Assembly: GCA_024398055.1 (NCBI GenBank)
Contig: CP073749.1
Coordinates: 2,852,594 to 2,916,593 of the forward strand
Length of the DNA stretch: 64,000 nt
Source of the DNA: a bacterium SCSIO 12741
Lineage (GTDB): Bacteria; Bacteroidota; Bacteroidia; Flavobacteriales_G; Salibacteraceae
Reading direction: 5' to 3'
The notes beneath the pieces were generated by a model. It made no database searches. It was given only the letters and a program-made list of their open reading frames with translations, and was not told the origin of the DNA. Each line of letters starts with the position of its first letter. The first letter of the stretch is position 1. Below, one piece after another: positions 54,991-63,128 of this stretch. A program made the position numbers and the translations under genes.

Positions 54991-55158
54991 ATGAAAAATA
55001 TGGACTCTATGAGTTCTGAAACCAACCTGGCATTTTCGAATTCTAAAAGCAAAACAGATATAGTCAGGGCGACGAGAATACTATCGAACCATTTTTTGGT
55101 TGATATTCAGGAGGTTGAAGATGAGTTCGGTAGTAAAGGAAAGGTAAGCGTTTCATAG
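54991..55158 (+). CDS. Possible short protein, 55 codons
   Basis: An ATG-started open frame (MKNMDSMSSETNLAF...) of 55 residues, ending in DEFGSKGKVSVS. It has a reasonable composition and lies between the REP-like element and the attC-like structure. There is no promoter, domain or homology that can be recognised, and it could be chance or a degraded gene. Confidence 0.25.
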   Translation: MKNMDSMSSETNLAFSNSKSKTDIVRATRILSNHFLVDIQEVEDEFGSKGKVSVS

Positions 55159-55197
55159 CCCGCCAAAGCTGCGCTTTGACGTTTAATGAGTAAATTT

Positions 55198-55289
55198 AAA
55201 CCAAAAGACACAGCTTTGGCTACTGTCTGTGTAGTTCGAAAGGTTCATGCCTTGAAATCCCACACTACGCACAGCCAAAACGTTATCGG
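55198..55289 (+). other. Integron attC-like structure, upstream site (weak)
   Basis: Inverted arms TTTGGCT...CTGTGTAGT (55215-55235, with five extra bases) and ACTACGCACAGCCAAA (55264-55279), followed by a core ACGTTATCGG. The asymmetry and the GTTA core resemble the 3' side of an attC site, but the 5' core (AAC at 55199-55201) is poorly placed. It lies 25 bases before the lipoprotein gene at 55315. Confidence 0.4.
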
Positions 55290-55314
55290 TTATAGCGAAT
55301 TGAAAAAGAAATTA

Positions 55315-56262
55315 ATGAAGGAGACTTGTGCATTCTCAATTCTGGCAATCTCGATTGTTTGTGTTCTGGTTTCCTGTAGCACTGACTCCAAAACCCAGCA
55401 GGAATTTCGAAACCCAAACTATATATGGTTTGTTCCTAATGGGGAATCTGAAGGGAGATGGGTGGAAATAGACTATACAAGCAACTCTCCATTACTATCT
55501 TCCGGTCATTGTACAGAGTTCTATTCGAATGGAAGCGAAAGGAGCAAGTATAATTTGAATAGACACGGAAACCCAGACACTATTTTCTACCTGAACTTGG
55601 AGAGTTCAGTAACTCACTATTCTATAACGAATGAAGATCGGTTAACGAGTTATTTCACAAGAGACGGAGAGTTCGAATCGTATTTGAACGATGGCTCGGT
55701 TGCCATGTTCGGAATTGTGGAGGACCACAATTTGATAGACTACAAATGGAGTGGGAAAATGGCCAGTTTCTATGAATTACTTTCCGCGAAAACAAGGGTA
55801 TGGCGAAGTTTTGAGGCCTTTCTCAAAGAAATAATATCAACCGCTAAAGAACGAAATCAAAGTGGTGCTCTGTATATTGAAGAATCACGAACTACAACGC
55901 TGGATTCACTTAGATTGAATCTGATTGATTCGATTATGATTACATCAGAAACGCTGACCAAATTGAAGGTTGAACAAGGCTGTGAAGACCTCAAACACTC
56001 AACACTTCAATTCATCAATGGGACCAAATCACTGTCTGAAAATGAATGTGGCGAAATAATTCAGAAAATGAAATTAGAGTTTACAGACCAAAATATTGAT
56101 TCATTGATGGCTGTGGTTCAAATTATACTCGATAAGTCGAAAATCGATGATGAAAATGCTGAGAAAGCCTACATGAACTGGAGTAGGAAATTTCAACCTG
56201 GAGAATATATTGTTCCGCTGTTACACGAGGTGAACAAACAAAAAACAATGCTTGACAATTGA
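55315..56262 (+). CDS. Predicted lipoprotein, possible integron cassette gene
   Basis: A 315-residue lipoprotein. The frame is open from 55186, but the ATG at 55315 begins the signal peptide MKETCAFSILAISIVCVLVSC, and the upstream part falls on the attC-like element, so this start is chosen. The mature part begins with GESEGRWVEIDYTSN and MORN-like short strands (HCTEFYSNGSERSKYNLN), and ends in helices. It contains no recognised catalytic motif. The gene sits between two attC-like structures at 55198-55289 and 56290-56387, as a cassette would. Confidence 0.68.
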   Translation: MKETCAFSILAISIVCVLVSCSTDSKTQQEFRNPNYIWFVPNGESEGRWVEIDYTSNSPLLSSGHCTEFYSNGSERSKYNLNRHGNPDTIFYLNLESSVTHYSITNEDRLTSYFTRDGEFESYLNDGSVAMFGIVEDHNLIDYKWSGKMASFYELLSAKTRVWRSFEAFLKEIISTAKERNQSGALYIEESRTTTLDSLRLNLIDSIMITSETLTKLKVEQGCEDLKHSTLQFINGTKSLSENECGEIIQKMKLEFTDQNIDSLMAVVQIILDKSKIDDENAEKAYMNWSRKFQPGEYIVPLLHEVNKQKTMLDN

Positions 56263-56289
56263 GTTTTGGCGAAACGATAAAGCAAAAAA

Positions 56290-56387
56290 CTATAACACCA
56301 TGTCATACCACATGCCCACACAAACCCGCCCGCAGCATGCTAAAAGCTATGCTCTTTCCTCGGCACGTGGCATACAGTTGTTACGTG
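56290..56387 (+). other. Integron attC-like structure, downstream site
   Basis: Arms CTATAACACCATGTC-ATACCACATGCC and its imperfect inverse GGCACGTGGCAT...GTTGTTACGTG (56362-56387). Core AAC and GTT trinucleotides lie at the outer ends, two bases on the left arm are extrahelical, and the internal spacer folds again (AGCAT...ATGCT). On the bottom strand the two mismatches become G-T wobbles, as expected for attC, which recombines as bottom single strand. No integrase gene is in the window. Confidence 0.55.
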
Positions 56388-56644
56388 TATGATTCCCTAA
56401 AAACCGAAGTGTTAGAACTTAGAACCAACCTGAATCGACTGCTATAATTGAGATGGTCGTGAAATTTTCGAAACTCAGAATACAACTGAAGAAACCAAAG
56501 ATTTCCCAAAACCCTATCTCGTTGCCTATGTGCTATAGAAAAAGAGAAATTCGGTAAAAATCTAAAGGTGAATTGTAGAAAGTTTGATTTCGTGCTTAAA
56601 ACCAGAAAGTGAGAGTTAGGACGAGTCTGAAAACGAGTGCGAAG

Positions 56645-56697
56645 AAAAATCAGTTCCAAGTCCTCGCACTCTCGTGCTCACACTCGAAACTGATTTT
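56645..56697 (-). terminator. Intrinsic terminator after tRNA-Leu
   Basis: AAAATCAGTT and AACTGATTTT pair across 53 bases just past the tRNA 3' end on the minus strand, followed by TTCTTC. The loop is long (32 bases), so it may also fold locally. About 250 bases on the plus side (56388-56644) hold nothing recognisable. Confidence 0.55.
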
Positions 56698-56698
56698 G

Positions 56699-56782
<84 letters not shown>

Positions 56783-56874
56783 TTGTGGAGGCGGCAAAAT
56801 TAATCTTTTTTCCCCTATGACAATGCGTTTTTCAAGGGTGGCGCAGAAAATTCCAGAAAGTGCGGCAAGATCGG

Positions 56875-57864
56875 TTAGGGGAGGTATACTTTTTCCGTGT
56901 AAACTTGATCGCCAACCCACCACTGAAGTAGATAAATGCCGGCTTTCAACCCATCTCGAGGAATGCGAATTTCAGAACCCAATCGGTCTGATTCCCTGAT
57001 CAATGCCTGGCCGGATAAATCGCGGATAATGACGCGTTCGATTTTATCATTGGGATCTTGAAGGCCAATGTATTCTTCTTTTATTGACCAATGAATTTGC
57101 TCAGATTCAGCCGCTCCTTCAACCATCAAAATGGAGCTGTAATGGGTATCTCCATTTAGATCTACTTGCTTAAGTCGGTAAAACAGAGGACCCGAAAAAT
57201 ACGGTTGATCTTCAAATTGATAATGCCGCAATACATTCGAACTTTCCTGTCCCGCCTGCTCGTCAATAGTCTCCCAGTCTTGGCCCTGCTGAGAGCGTTG
57301 TAGTTCAAAACGATCGTTGTTTTGCTCGCTGGCCGTGCTCCATTTTAGCGTTACCCATGGACCCTGCTTTTCAGCTTTCCAACGGACCAAATCAACCGGT
57401 AAAGGTGTTATCGCACAATTGACCGTTTGATGGGAAATGCCAGGTCCTTGAATGATAATATTAACCGAATTGCAACCAAAGGAGGATACCGTTGAAGTAG
57501 CACAGTCCGTATTACCGGTCCAAACGTTGGAGGATGAGGTGACATTTCCAGATCCGCCCGCATTGGGAAGGTTAAAAAAATGACTACTGGCACCACAGAT
57601 TAGGTTGCCCTGAAAGGTGTACAAATTGGCCGGTTGGTTACTTCCCGAAAAGGAAGCTGAATAGCTCATTTCCACATTGTAGTTGTACCCAAAAGGGCAG
57701 CTGTTGCTTGAAGGAATAATGGTTTGAGGCGTGATAGTCACATTCACATCATAGCCATTGGATGAGCTAATGGTGGTGGTACATTGACCATTACCAAGTA
57801 GGGGAAACAATAAAACAATCGCTACCCAAAAAAAAGGTTGATGCCAAGGCCAATTTATGGTCAA
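56875..57864 (-). CDS. Exported T9SS-type protein of unknown function
   Basis: Exported 329-residue protein beginning at a TTG (57862-57864); no ATG precedes the signal segment FFWVAIVLLFPLLGNGQ. The body has Cys-bounded beta strands and ITPLPVDLVRWKAEKQG, followed by a fibronectin-like VTLKWSTASEQNNDRFELQR module common before T9SS tails, with the YRLKQVDLNG motif. The C-terminus (VIIRDLSGQALIRE and GLKAGIYLLQWWVG) is a divergent type A sorting domain without the NP motif. A TAATTTTG box at 57897-57904 on the minus strand is a candidate promoter. Confidence 0.8.
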   Translation of the reverse strand: MTINWPWHQPFFWVAIVLLFPLLGNGQCTTTISSSNGYDVNVTITPQTIIPSSNSCPFGYNYNVEMSYSASFSGSNQPANLYTFQGNLICGASSHFFNLPNAGGSGNVTSSSNVWTGNTDCATSTVSSFGCNSVNIIIQGPGISHQTVNCAITPLPVDLVRWKAEKQGPWVTLKWSTASEQNNDRFELQRSQQGQDWETIDEQAGQESSNVLRHYQFEDQPYFSGPLFYRLKQVDLNGDTHYSSILMVEGAAESEQIHWSIKEEYIGLQDPNDKIERVIIRDLSGQALIRESDRLGSEIRIPRDGLKAGIYLLQWWVGDQVYTEKVYLP

Positions 57865-57983
57865 TTCTCTCCTACTTTTAGTAAAAATTCGCGCTGCAAA
57901 ATTAGTGGGTACTTGGATTGAAAATTGCCGCTATTTTTGGATGTCGATGAATTTTTATTTTTTTTCGATGAAAAGAGTTTTCC

Positions 57984-58847
57984 ATGGTAAATGAAGATCC
58001 GTACGAAGAAGAGTTGACGGCGAAAGATCTGGCCAATATAACCTCCATTAAGGGCTTGAAACTTCTGCTGAAGGACAAGAAGATTGATTACAGCAAGGCC
58101 CTTACCATCATGAAATATGAGGAAGAGCTCGTTAAGCTGCAAATCGAGTTGGTTCGTTGGCAGCTGTCCATTTTGGAAAACAACCAGCGGGTGGCCATTC
58201 TATTTGAAGGTAGGGATGCTGCTGGAAAGGGAGGAACGATTCGTCGCTTTATTCAGCACCTCAATCCAAGGTCTTTTCGATTAGTGGCTTTAACCAAACC
58301 GACGGAGGTGGAGCAGGGGCAATGGTATTTTCAACGCTACAGCACCCATTTGCCCAACCAAGGAGAAATTGTGTTCTTCGACCGGAGTTGGTACAACCGG
58401 GCCGTGGTGGAACCAGTGATGGGATTTTGCTCACCCGATCAATACGATGTGTTTATCAACCAAGTGAAGGATTTTGAGCAGATGTTGATCGACGATGGTA
58501 TTCAGTTGATCAAACTGTGGTTTAATATTTCCAAAGAGGAGCAGAAAAAACGATTTAAAGAAAGAGAAACAGATCCGCTCAAGCAATGGAAATTGTCTCC
58601 CATTGATAAGGTAGCTCAGGAGAGATGGGACGCCTTTACCCATTACAAGATGGAAATGTTTAAGCATTCCCACACCAAAAAGAATCCCTGGATAGTGGTA
58701 GAAGCCAACAACAAAAAGATTGCTCGATTGGAGAGTATTCGCTACGTACTATCTCAAGCCACATACCCCAATAAAGGAGGCAGCGGTGCTTTTCTGGAAG
58801 TGGATCCGGACGTTGTGCGACTTTACCCAGATGCTTACAAGGACTAA
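57984..58847 (+). CDS. ppk2: Polyphosphate kinase 2 family protein
   Basis: PPK2 enzyme that transfers phosphate between polyphosphate and nucleotides. The Walker A-like loop FEGRDAAGKGGTIRR is near residues 74-88, the lid region FDRSWYNRAVVEPVMGF near 130, and RETDPLKQWKLSPIDKVAQERW follows. At 287 residues it is a single-domain class I-type PPK2 by size. A TATTTTTG box at 57932-57939 is a possible promoter. It may buffer GTP/ATP under stress; whether it favours synthesis or use of polyphosphate cannot be told from the sequence. Confidence 0.93.
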   Translation: MVNEDPYEEELTAKDLANITSIKGLKLLLKDKKIDYSKALTIMKYEEELVKLQIELVRWQLSILENNQRVAILFEGRDAAGKGGTIRRFIQHLNPRSFRLVALTKPTEVEQGQWYFQRYSTHLPNQGEIVFFDRSWYNRAVVEPVMGFCSPDQYDVFINQVKDFEQMLIDDGIQLIKLWFNISKEEQKKRFKERETDPLKQWKLSPIDKVAQERWDAFTHYKMEMFKHSHTKKNPWIVVEANNKKIARLESIRYVLSQATYPNKGGSGAFLEVDPDVVRLYPDAYKD

Positions 58848-58920
58848 GGCATTTTGCTGAACCTTTCCGCTACCCGTCGGTAACAAACTAAATGGTAGTT
58901 TTGCCGCAAAGTTTTTCTTC

Positions 58921-60150
58921 ATGAAGAAATTTGATATTCCGACGCATTACCGGAGTTCGTTTATCGGTCAGATTAAGCAGGCCCGAAAGGCTGGTGATCC
59001 GCGGAAAAAAGACTTTTCTCCTACAGTCCTTGATTTTGGACCCCTTCGTTTTCTCATTGCCCGGCATTTTGGTTTTTGCTACGGGGTAGAAAATGCGATC
59101 GAAATCTCCTATCGTACCGTTCATGAAAATCAAGGTAAACGCGTATTTCTGTTAAGTCAGATGATCCACAATCCTTTGGTGAACCGGGATTTAGAGGAGA
59201 AGGGTATTCAATTCATTATGGATACGGAGGGAAATCAATTTATTCCCTGGGAAGAGCTTACCAATGAGGATGTGGTTATTGTTCCCGCCTTCGGGACTAC
59301 CGTTGAAATTGAAGAAAGACTCCGAAAGATCGGCATTCAAATGGAGCGTTACGACACCACTTGTCCTTTTGTAAAAAAGGTGTGGACGATGTCGGCAAAA
59401 TTGGGAAAAGCAGGTGCCACTGTGATTATTCACGGAAAACACCAGCATGAAGAAACCCGGGCAACTTTTAGCCATAGCCGTGAAAATGCTCCTTCGGTAG
59501 TAGTACGAGATATTGAGGAGGCCCGTAAATTGGCCGCTTACATGACCGGTGAAAAAGATGCAGAGTCATTTTACCAGGAATTTGCTGGAAAACACTCCCA
59601 AGGTTTTGATCCCAAAATCCATTTTAATCGGGTTGGGGTGGTTAACCAAACGACCATGTTGGCTTCTGAGACGCAGGAAATTGCCGAGTACATGAAAACG
59701 GTAATGGTTGAGAAGTTTGGAGAAGATCAGATTAAAGAACATTACCAAGATACCCGCGACACTTTGTGTTATGCGACCAACGACAACCAGGACGCTACCT
59801 ATGGCTTGTTGCAGGAAGATGCCGATTTGGCTATCGTAGTGGGTGGTTATAACAGTTCCAATACCTCGCATTTGGTGGAATTGTGCGAACAAAAATTCCC
59901 GACTTATTTTATTGATTCAGTAGATCGAATTTCCGAGAGCCAGGAGATCGATCATTTTCATTACGAAACCAAAACCAATCAAAAAAGTTCCCAGTTTTTG
60001 CCGGAAAAAGATCCGGTAACCCTGGTACTGACCAGTGGAGCCTCTTGTCCTGATTCTGCTATTGATGCAGTGATGGATAAGTTACTTTCCTTTTATCCAG
60101 AGGCCCGAAGCAAAGAAGAAGTCTTACAGGAAATTCTCGATCAAGCGTGA
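58921..60150 (+). CDS. ispH: 4-hydroxy-3-methylbut-2-enyl diphosphate reductase
   Basis: Last enzyme of the MEP isoprenoid pathway, an iron-sulfur reductase producing IPP and DMAPP. The three cluster Cys lie in HFGFCYGVENAIE, DTTCPFVKKVW and TSGASCPDSAIDAVM. The length of 409 residues is the long form seen in Bacteroidota, cyanobacteria and plants. The catalytic Glu region is in CYATNDNQDA. The stop overlaps the rimO start by four bases, so the two are co-transcribed. A TAGTTTTG box is at 58896-58903. The electron donor could be the flavodoxin at 29799. Confidence 0.95.
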   Translation: MKKFDIPTHYRSSFIGQIKQARKAGDPRKKDFSPTVLDFGPLRFLIARHFGFCYGVENAIEISYRTVHENQGKRVFLLSQMIHNPLVNRDLEEKGIQFIMDTEGNQFIPWEELTNEDVVIVPAFGTTVEIEERLRKIGIQMERYDTTCPFVKKVWTMSAKLGKAGATVIIHGKHQHEETRATFSHSRENAPSVVVRDIEEARKLAAYMTGEKDAESFYQEFAGKHSQGFDPKIHFNRVGVVNQTTMLASETQEIAEYMKTVMVEKFGEDQIKEHYQDTRDTLCYATNDNQDATYGLLQEDADLAIVVGGYNSSNTSHLVELCEQKFPTYFIDSVDRISESQEIDHFHYETKTNQKSSQFLPEKDPVTLVLTSGASCPDSAIDAVMDKLLSFYPEARSKEEVLQEILDQA

Positions 60151-61463
60151 GAACAAAAAGTCTGAAAAAGAACAAAGTGAACGTCGTTACCCTCGGATGT
60201 TCCAAAAACATATTTGATTCAGAGGTAATGATGAACCAGTTGAAGGCCAATTCCTTCGATGTGGAACATGATTCCAATGCCGGTGAATCATCGACTGTAA
60301 TTATCAACACTTGTGGATTTATCGACAATGCCAAGCAGGAATCTATCGATACCATTTTAGGATGGGTGGATGCCAAGAAAGAGGGCATGGTAGACAAAGT
60401 GATGGTTACCGGTTGTCTTTCTGAAAGGTACCGCGATGATTTGGAAGTAGAAATTCCGGAAGTGGATGCCTACTTTGGAACCCGGGAACTACCTCGTTTG
60501 CTCAAAACCTTAAAGGCCGATTACAAACATGAATTGGTAGGTGAACGTCTATTGACCACTCCCCATCACTATTCTTACTTCAAAATTGCTGAAGGATGTG
60601 ATCGTCCCTGTTCGTTTTGTGCCATTCCGCTCATGCGTGGTAAGCACATTTCAACTCCGATGGATCAGTTGGTAACCCATGCCAAGCAATTGGCGGCTGG
60701 AGGAACCAAGGAACTGATTCTCATTGCCCAGGATTTGACTTATTACGGATTGGACCTGTACAAAAAACGCAACCTGAGCGAATTGCTTGAACGTCTTTCT
60801 GATGTAGAGGGAATTGAATGGTTGAGAATGCAATATGCTTATCCTTCCGGATTTCCGATGGATATTTTAGACGTGATGAAGAACAATCCAAAGGTGTGTA
60901 ACTACCTGGATATGCCTCTACAGCACATTTCAACGCCGATGCTCAAAGCCATGAAGCGTGGAATTAACCGGGAACGTACCATCGACTTGATCGATAAGAT
61001 CAGGCAAACCGTACCGGATATTGCTCTAAGAACCACCCTGATTACCGGGTTCCCAGGTGAAACGGATGATCACTTCGACGAATTGTTGGAATGGGTAGAA
61101 CAGACCCGTTTCGATCGTTTGGGATGCTTTACCTATTCTCACGAAGAGAACACAACCGCTCACCAATTGGAAGATAATGTTCCGGAAGGGGTGAAGATGG
61201 AAAGAGCGAATGCCATTATGGACGTTCAGCGTGATATCTCCCGGGAATTGAATGAGAAAAAAATTGGAAACACCTACAAGGTTTTGTTCGACCGAAAGGA
61301 AGGAGACTATTTCGTAGGAAGAACCGAGTTTGATTCACCAGAAGTAGATAACGAAGTATTGGTATCTGCTGAAAATCAGTATGTACGTCTGGGTGATTTT
61401 GCAAATGTAAAGATCACTGAGGCAGAGGAGTTTGATTTGTTTGGTGTAGTTGTCGAAGATTAG
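60147..61463 (+). CDS. rimO: Ribosomal protein S12 methylthiotransferase RimO
   Basis: Radical-SAM enzyme that methylthiolates Asp of ribosomal protein uS12. UPF0004 Cys: TLGCSKNIFDSEV, NTCGFIDNAKQES and VTGCLSERYR. The radical-SAM motif CDRPCSFCAIP is near residue 150, and a TRAM domain ends the protein (from about 370). The SKNIFDSE motif distinguishes RimO from MiaB and MtaB. The start codon is GTG, overlapping the ispH stop by four bases. The length of 438 residues is typical. Confidence 0.95.
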   Translation: MRTKSLKKNKVNVVTLGCSKNIFDSEVMMNQLKANSFDVEHDSNAGESSTVIINTCGFIDNAKQESIDTILGWVDAKKEGMVDKVMVTGCLSERYRDDLEVEIPEVDAYFGTRELPRLLKTLKADYKHELVGERLLTTPHHYSYFKIAEGCDRPCSFCAIPLMRGKHISTPMDQLVTHAKQLAAGGTKELILIAQDLTYYGLDLYKKRNLSELLERLSDVEGIEWLRMQYAYPSGFPMDILDVMKNNPKVCNYLDMPLQHISTPMLKAMKRGINRERTIDLIDKIRQTVPDIALRTTLITGFPGETDDHFDELLEWVEQTRFDRLGCFTYSHEENTTAHQLEDNVPEGVKMERANAIMDVQRDISRELNEKKIGNTYKVLFDRKEGDYFVGRTEFDSPEVDNEVLVSAENQYVRLGDFANVKITEAEEFDLFGVVVED

Positions 61464-61520
61464 TTCAGTCCTTGAGCCGACAATGCGTCAAGTGATCAAA
61501 CAGCGGTAACCCGGAGTTTC

Positions 61521-61528
61521 TAAATTTG
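61521..61528 (+). promoter_or_regulatory. Candidate -7 box for bshC
   Basis: TAAATTTG ends four bases before the bshC ATG at 61533. A -33 TTTG is not clear. The transcript would begin at or within the start codon, suggesting a leaderless mRNA. Confidence 0.45.
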
Positions 61529-61532
61529 CACC

Positions 61533-63128
61533 ATGGATGTTGACTGTTTGCCATACGATCAGATTTCCTTCCTTCCCTCGCTCATCCGAGATTATTTAGC
61601 TGATCGCCCAGAATTAAAGACTTTATACGGAAACCGCCCTGACCTGGCAGGATTTGCTGAGCAACTCAAGCAGAAACAGCTGCCAGAAGAGAACCGGGCG
61701 GTATTGGCCGATGTACTGATCGAGCAGTACCAATCTTTAGATCATAAAGAGAAGCAACTGAGGCATATTGAAGCGCTAAGGCTGCCGAATACCTATTCCG
61801 TTACCACCGGACATCAACTGGCTCTATTTTCAGGCCCCTTGTATTTCATTTACAAGATTTTGTCCACCATCAATCTGGCTGAACAGCTGCAACAGGCGCA
61901 TCCGGATGCTCATTTTGTGCCTGTTTTCTGGATGGCCAGCGAGGACCATGATTTTGAAGAAATCAATCATTTTTTTGCCGGCGATCGAAAGATTTCCTGG
62001 GAAAGAGATTTTGGTGGAGCCGTTGGCGAAATGTCTACGGAAAGCCTTTCCATTGATGGTGAATTGAAGGCCGCTCTTGGCACCACTCGTCAGTCGGAGG
62101 AGTTATTGGATTTGTTCCAACGTGCCTATAAGAAGCACGCTAATCTTGCAGATGCCACACGATACTTGGTTCATGAATGGCTTGGCGAATATGGCGTAGT
62201 GGTCATTGATGCAAACGATAGGCGGCTGAAGGCCCAATTCGTCAATCAGATGTCCCAAGAAGTTACGGCTGGAACCGGTCAGGATAAGATTTCTAAAAGT
62301 ATTCAAGAGTTGACCCAATTGGGATATAAAGCCCAGGTCAACCCAAGAGATATCAATCTGTTTTACCTGAGTCCCGATCGACGGGATCGAATGACTTGGG
62401 AAGGAGAGAAAGTAGTCTTGGTTGATGCGGATAAAAGCTGGACTCAGGAAGAACTTTTGGCAGAGATGCAATCGCACCCCGAACGTTTCTCTCCAAACGT
62501 AGTCATGCGTCCCTTGTACCAGGAAGTGATTTTGCCCAATTTGGCCTATATCGGTGGAGCCGGAGAAATGAGTTACTGGTTTGAGCTGATGACTATGTTT
62601 GAAGCACACCAAGTGACGTTTCCAATTCTAATGTTGAGGAATTCTGTTCTTCATATCCCCCTTCGAATTCGTAAAAAGATGGACAAGTTGGGCGTAAAAC
62701 CCACCTCGCTTTTTAAGCCCTTGCACGAAATGGAAAAGGATTGGGTGAAAACGCATGCTTGTGATCTCGATTTAGAACCTGAAACCGCGGCATTGGAAGA
62801 CTTAGGTAAAAGGCTAATGGAAAAGGCTCAATCCTTGGATGCCAGCCTTCAAGGAGCCGCCGCTGCTTCTCATAAGCGTTGGTTCAACGAAATTGAGAAA
62901 ATCAACAAGAAGATGATTCGGGCTGAGAAGCGCAAAAACGAACAGGTTATGCGTCAACTGGGAGAAATCAAAGAGGCTGCTTTTCCAGGTGGTACGTTCC
63001 AAGAACGGAGGCACAATTATTCCTGGTATTATTTACAAGGTAGAACCCGTATGATTCAAGTTTTAAAGGAACAACTCGATCCTTTTTGTCAGGAAATAAC
63101 ACTGCTTTTCGAAAGCGATCGAGCTTAG
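61533..63128 (+). CDS. bshC: Putative cysteine ligase BshC (bacillithiol synthesis)
   Basis: Enzyme adding cysteine to GlcN-malate in the last step of bacillithiol synthesis. Conserved features: TTGHQLALFSGPLYFIYKILSTI, FVPVFWMASEDHDFEEINHF, VMRPLYQEVILPNLAYIGGAGEM and LRNSVLHIP, followed by a C-terminal coiled-coil region (about 410-480) and an end with NYSWYYLQGRTRMIQVL. The length of 531 residues is typical. The other bsh genes are not in the window. The stop overlaps the convergent T9SS gene by four bases. Confidence 0.93.
   Translation: MDVDCLPYDQISFLPSLIRDYLADRPELKTLYGNRPDLAGFAEQLKQKQLPEENRAVLADVLIEQYQSLDHKEKQLRHIEALRLPNTYSVTTGHQLALFSGPLYFIYKILSTINLAEQLQQAHPDAHFVPVFWMASEDHDFEEINHFFAGDRKISWERDFGGAVGEMSTESLSIDGELKAALGTTRQSEELLDLFQRAYKKHANLADATRYLVHEWLGEYGVVVIDANDRRLKAQFVNQMSQEVTAGTGQDKISKSIQELTQLGYKAQVNPRDINLFYLSPDRRDRMTWEGEKVVLVDADKSWTQEELLAEMQSHPERFSPNVVMRPLYQEVILPNLAYIGGAGEMSYWFELMTMFEAHQVTFPILMLRNSVLHIPLRIRKKMDKLGVKPTSLFKPLHEMEKDWVKTHACDLDLEPETAALEDLGKRLMEKAQSLDASLQGAAAASHKRWFNEIEKINKKMIRAEKRKNEQVMRQLGEIKEAAFPGGTFQERRHNYSWYYLQGRTRMIQVLKEQLDPFCQEITLLFESDRA

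Noticed and set aside
56259-56447. Open frame of 62 codons after the cassette-like lipoprotein
   Set aside because: It lies across the attC-like structure, and its composition follows the palindrome rather than a protein.
62103-62612. Antisense open frame of 169 codons in bshC
   Set aside because: Shadow of a conserved gene, with no domain or signal.
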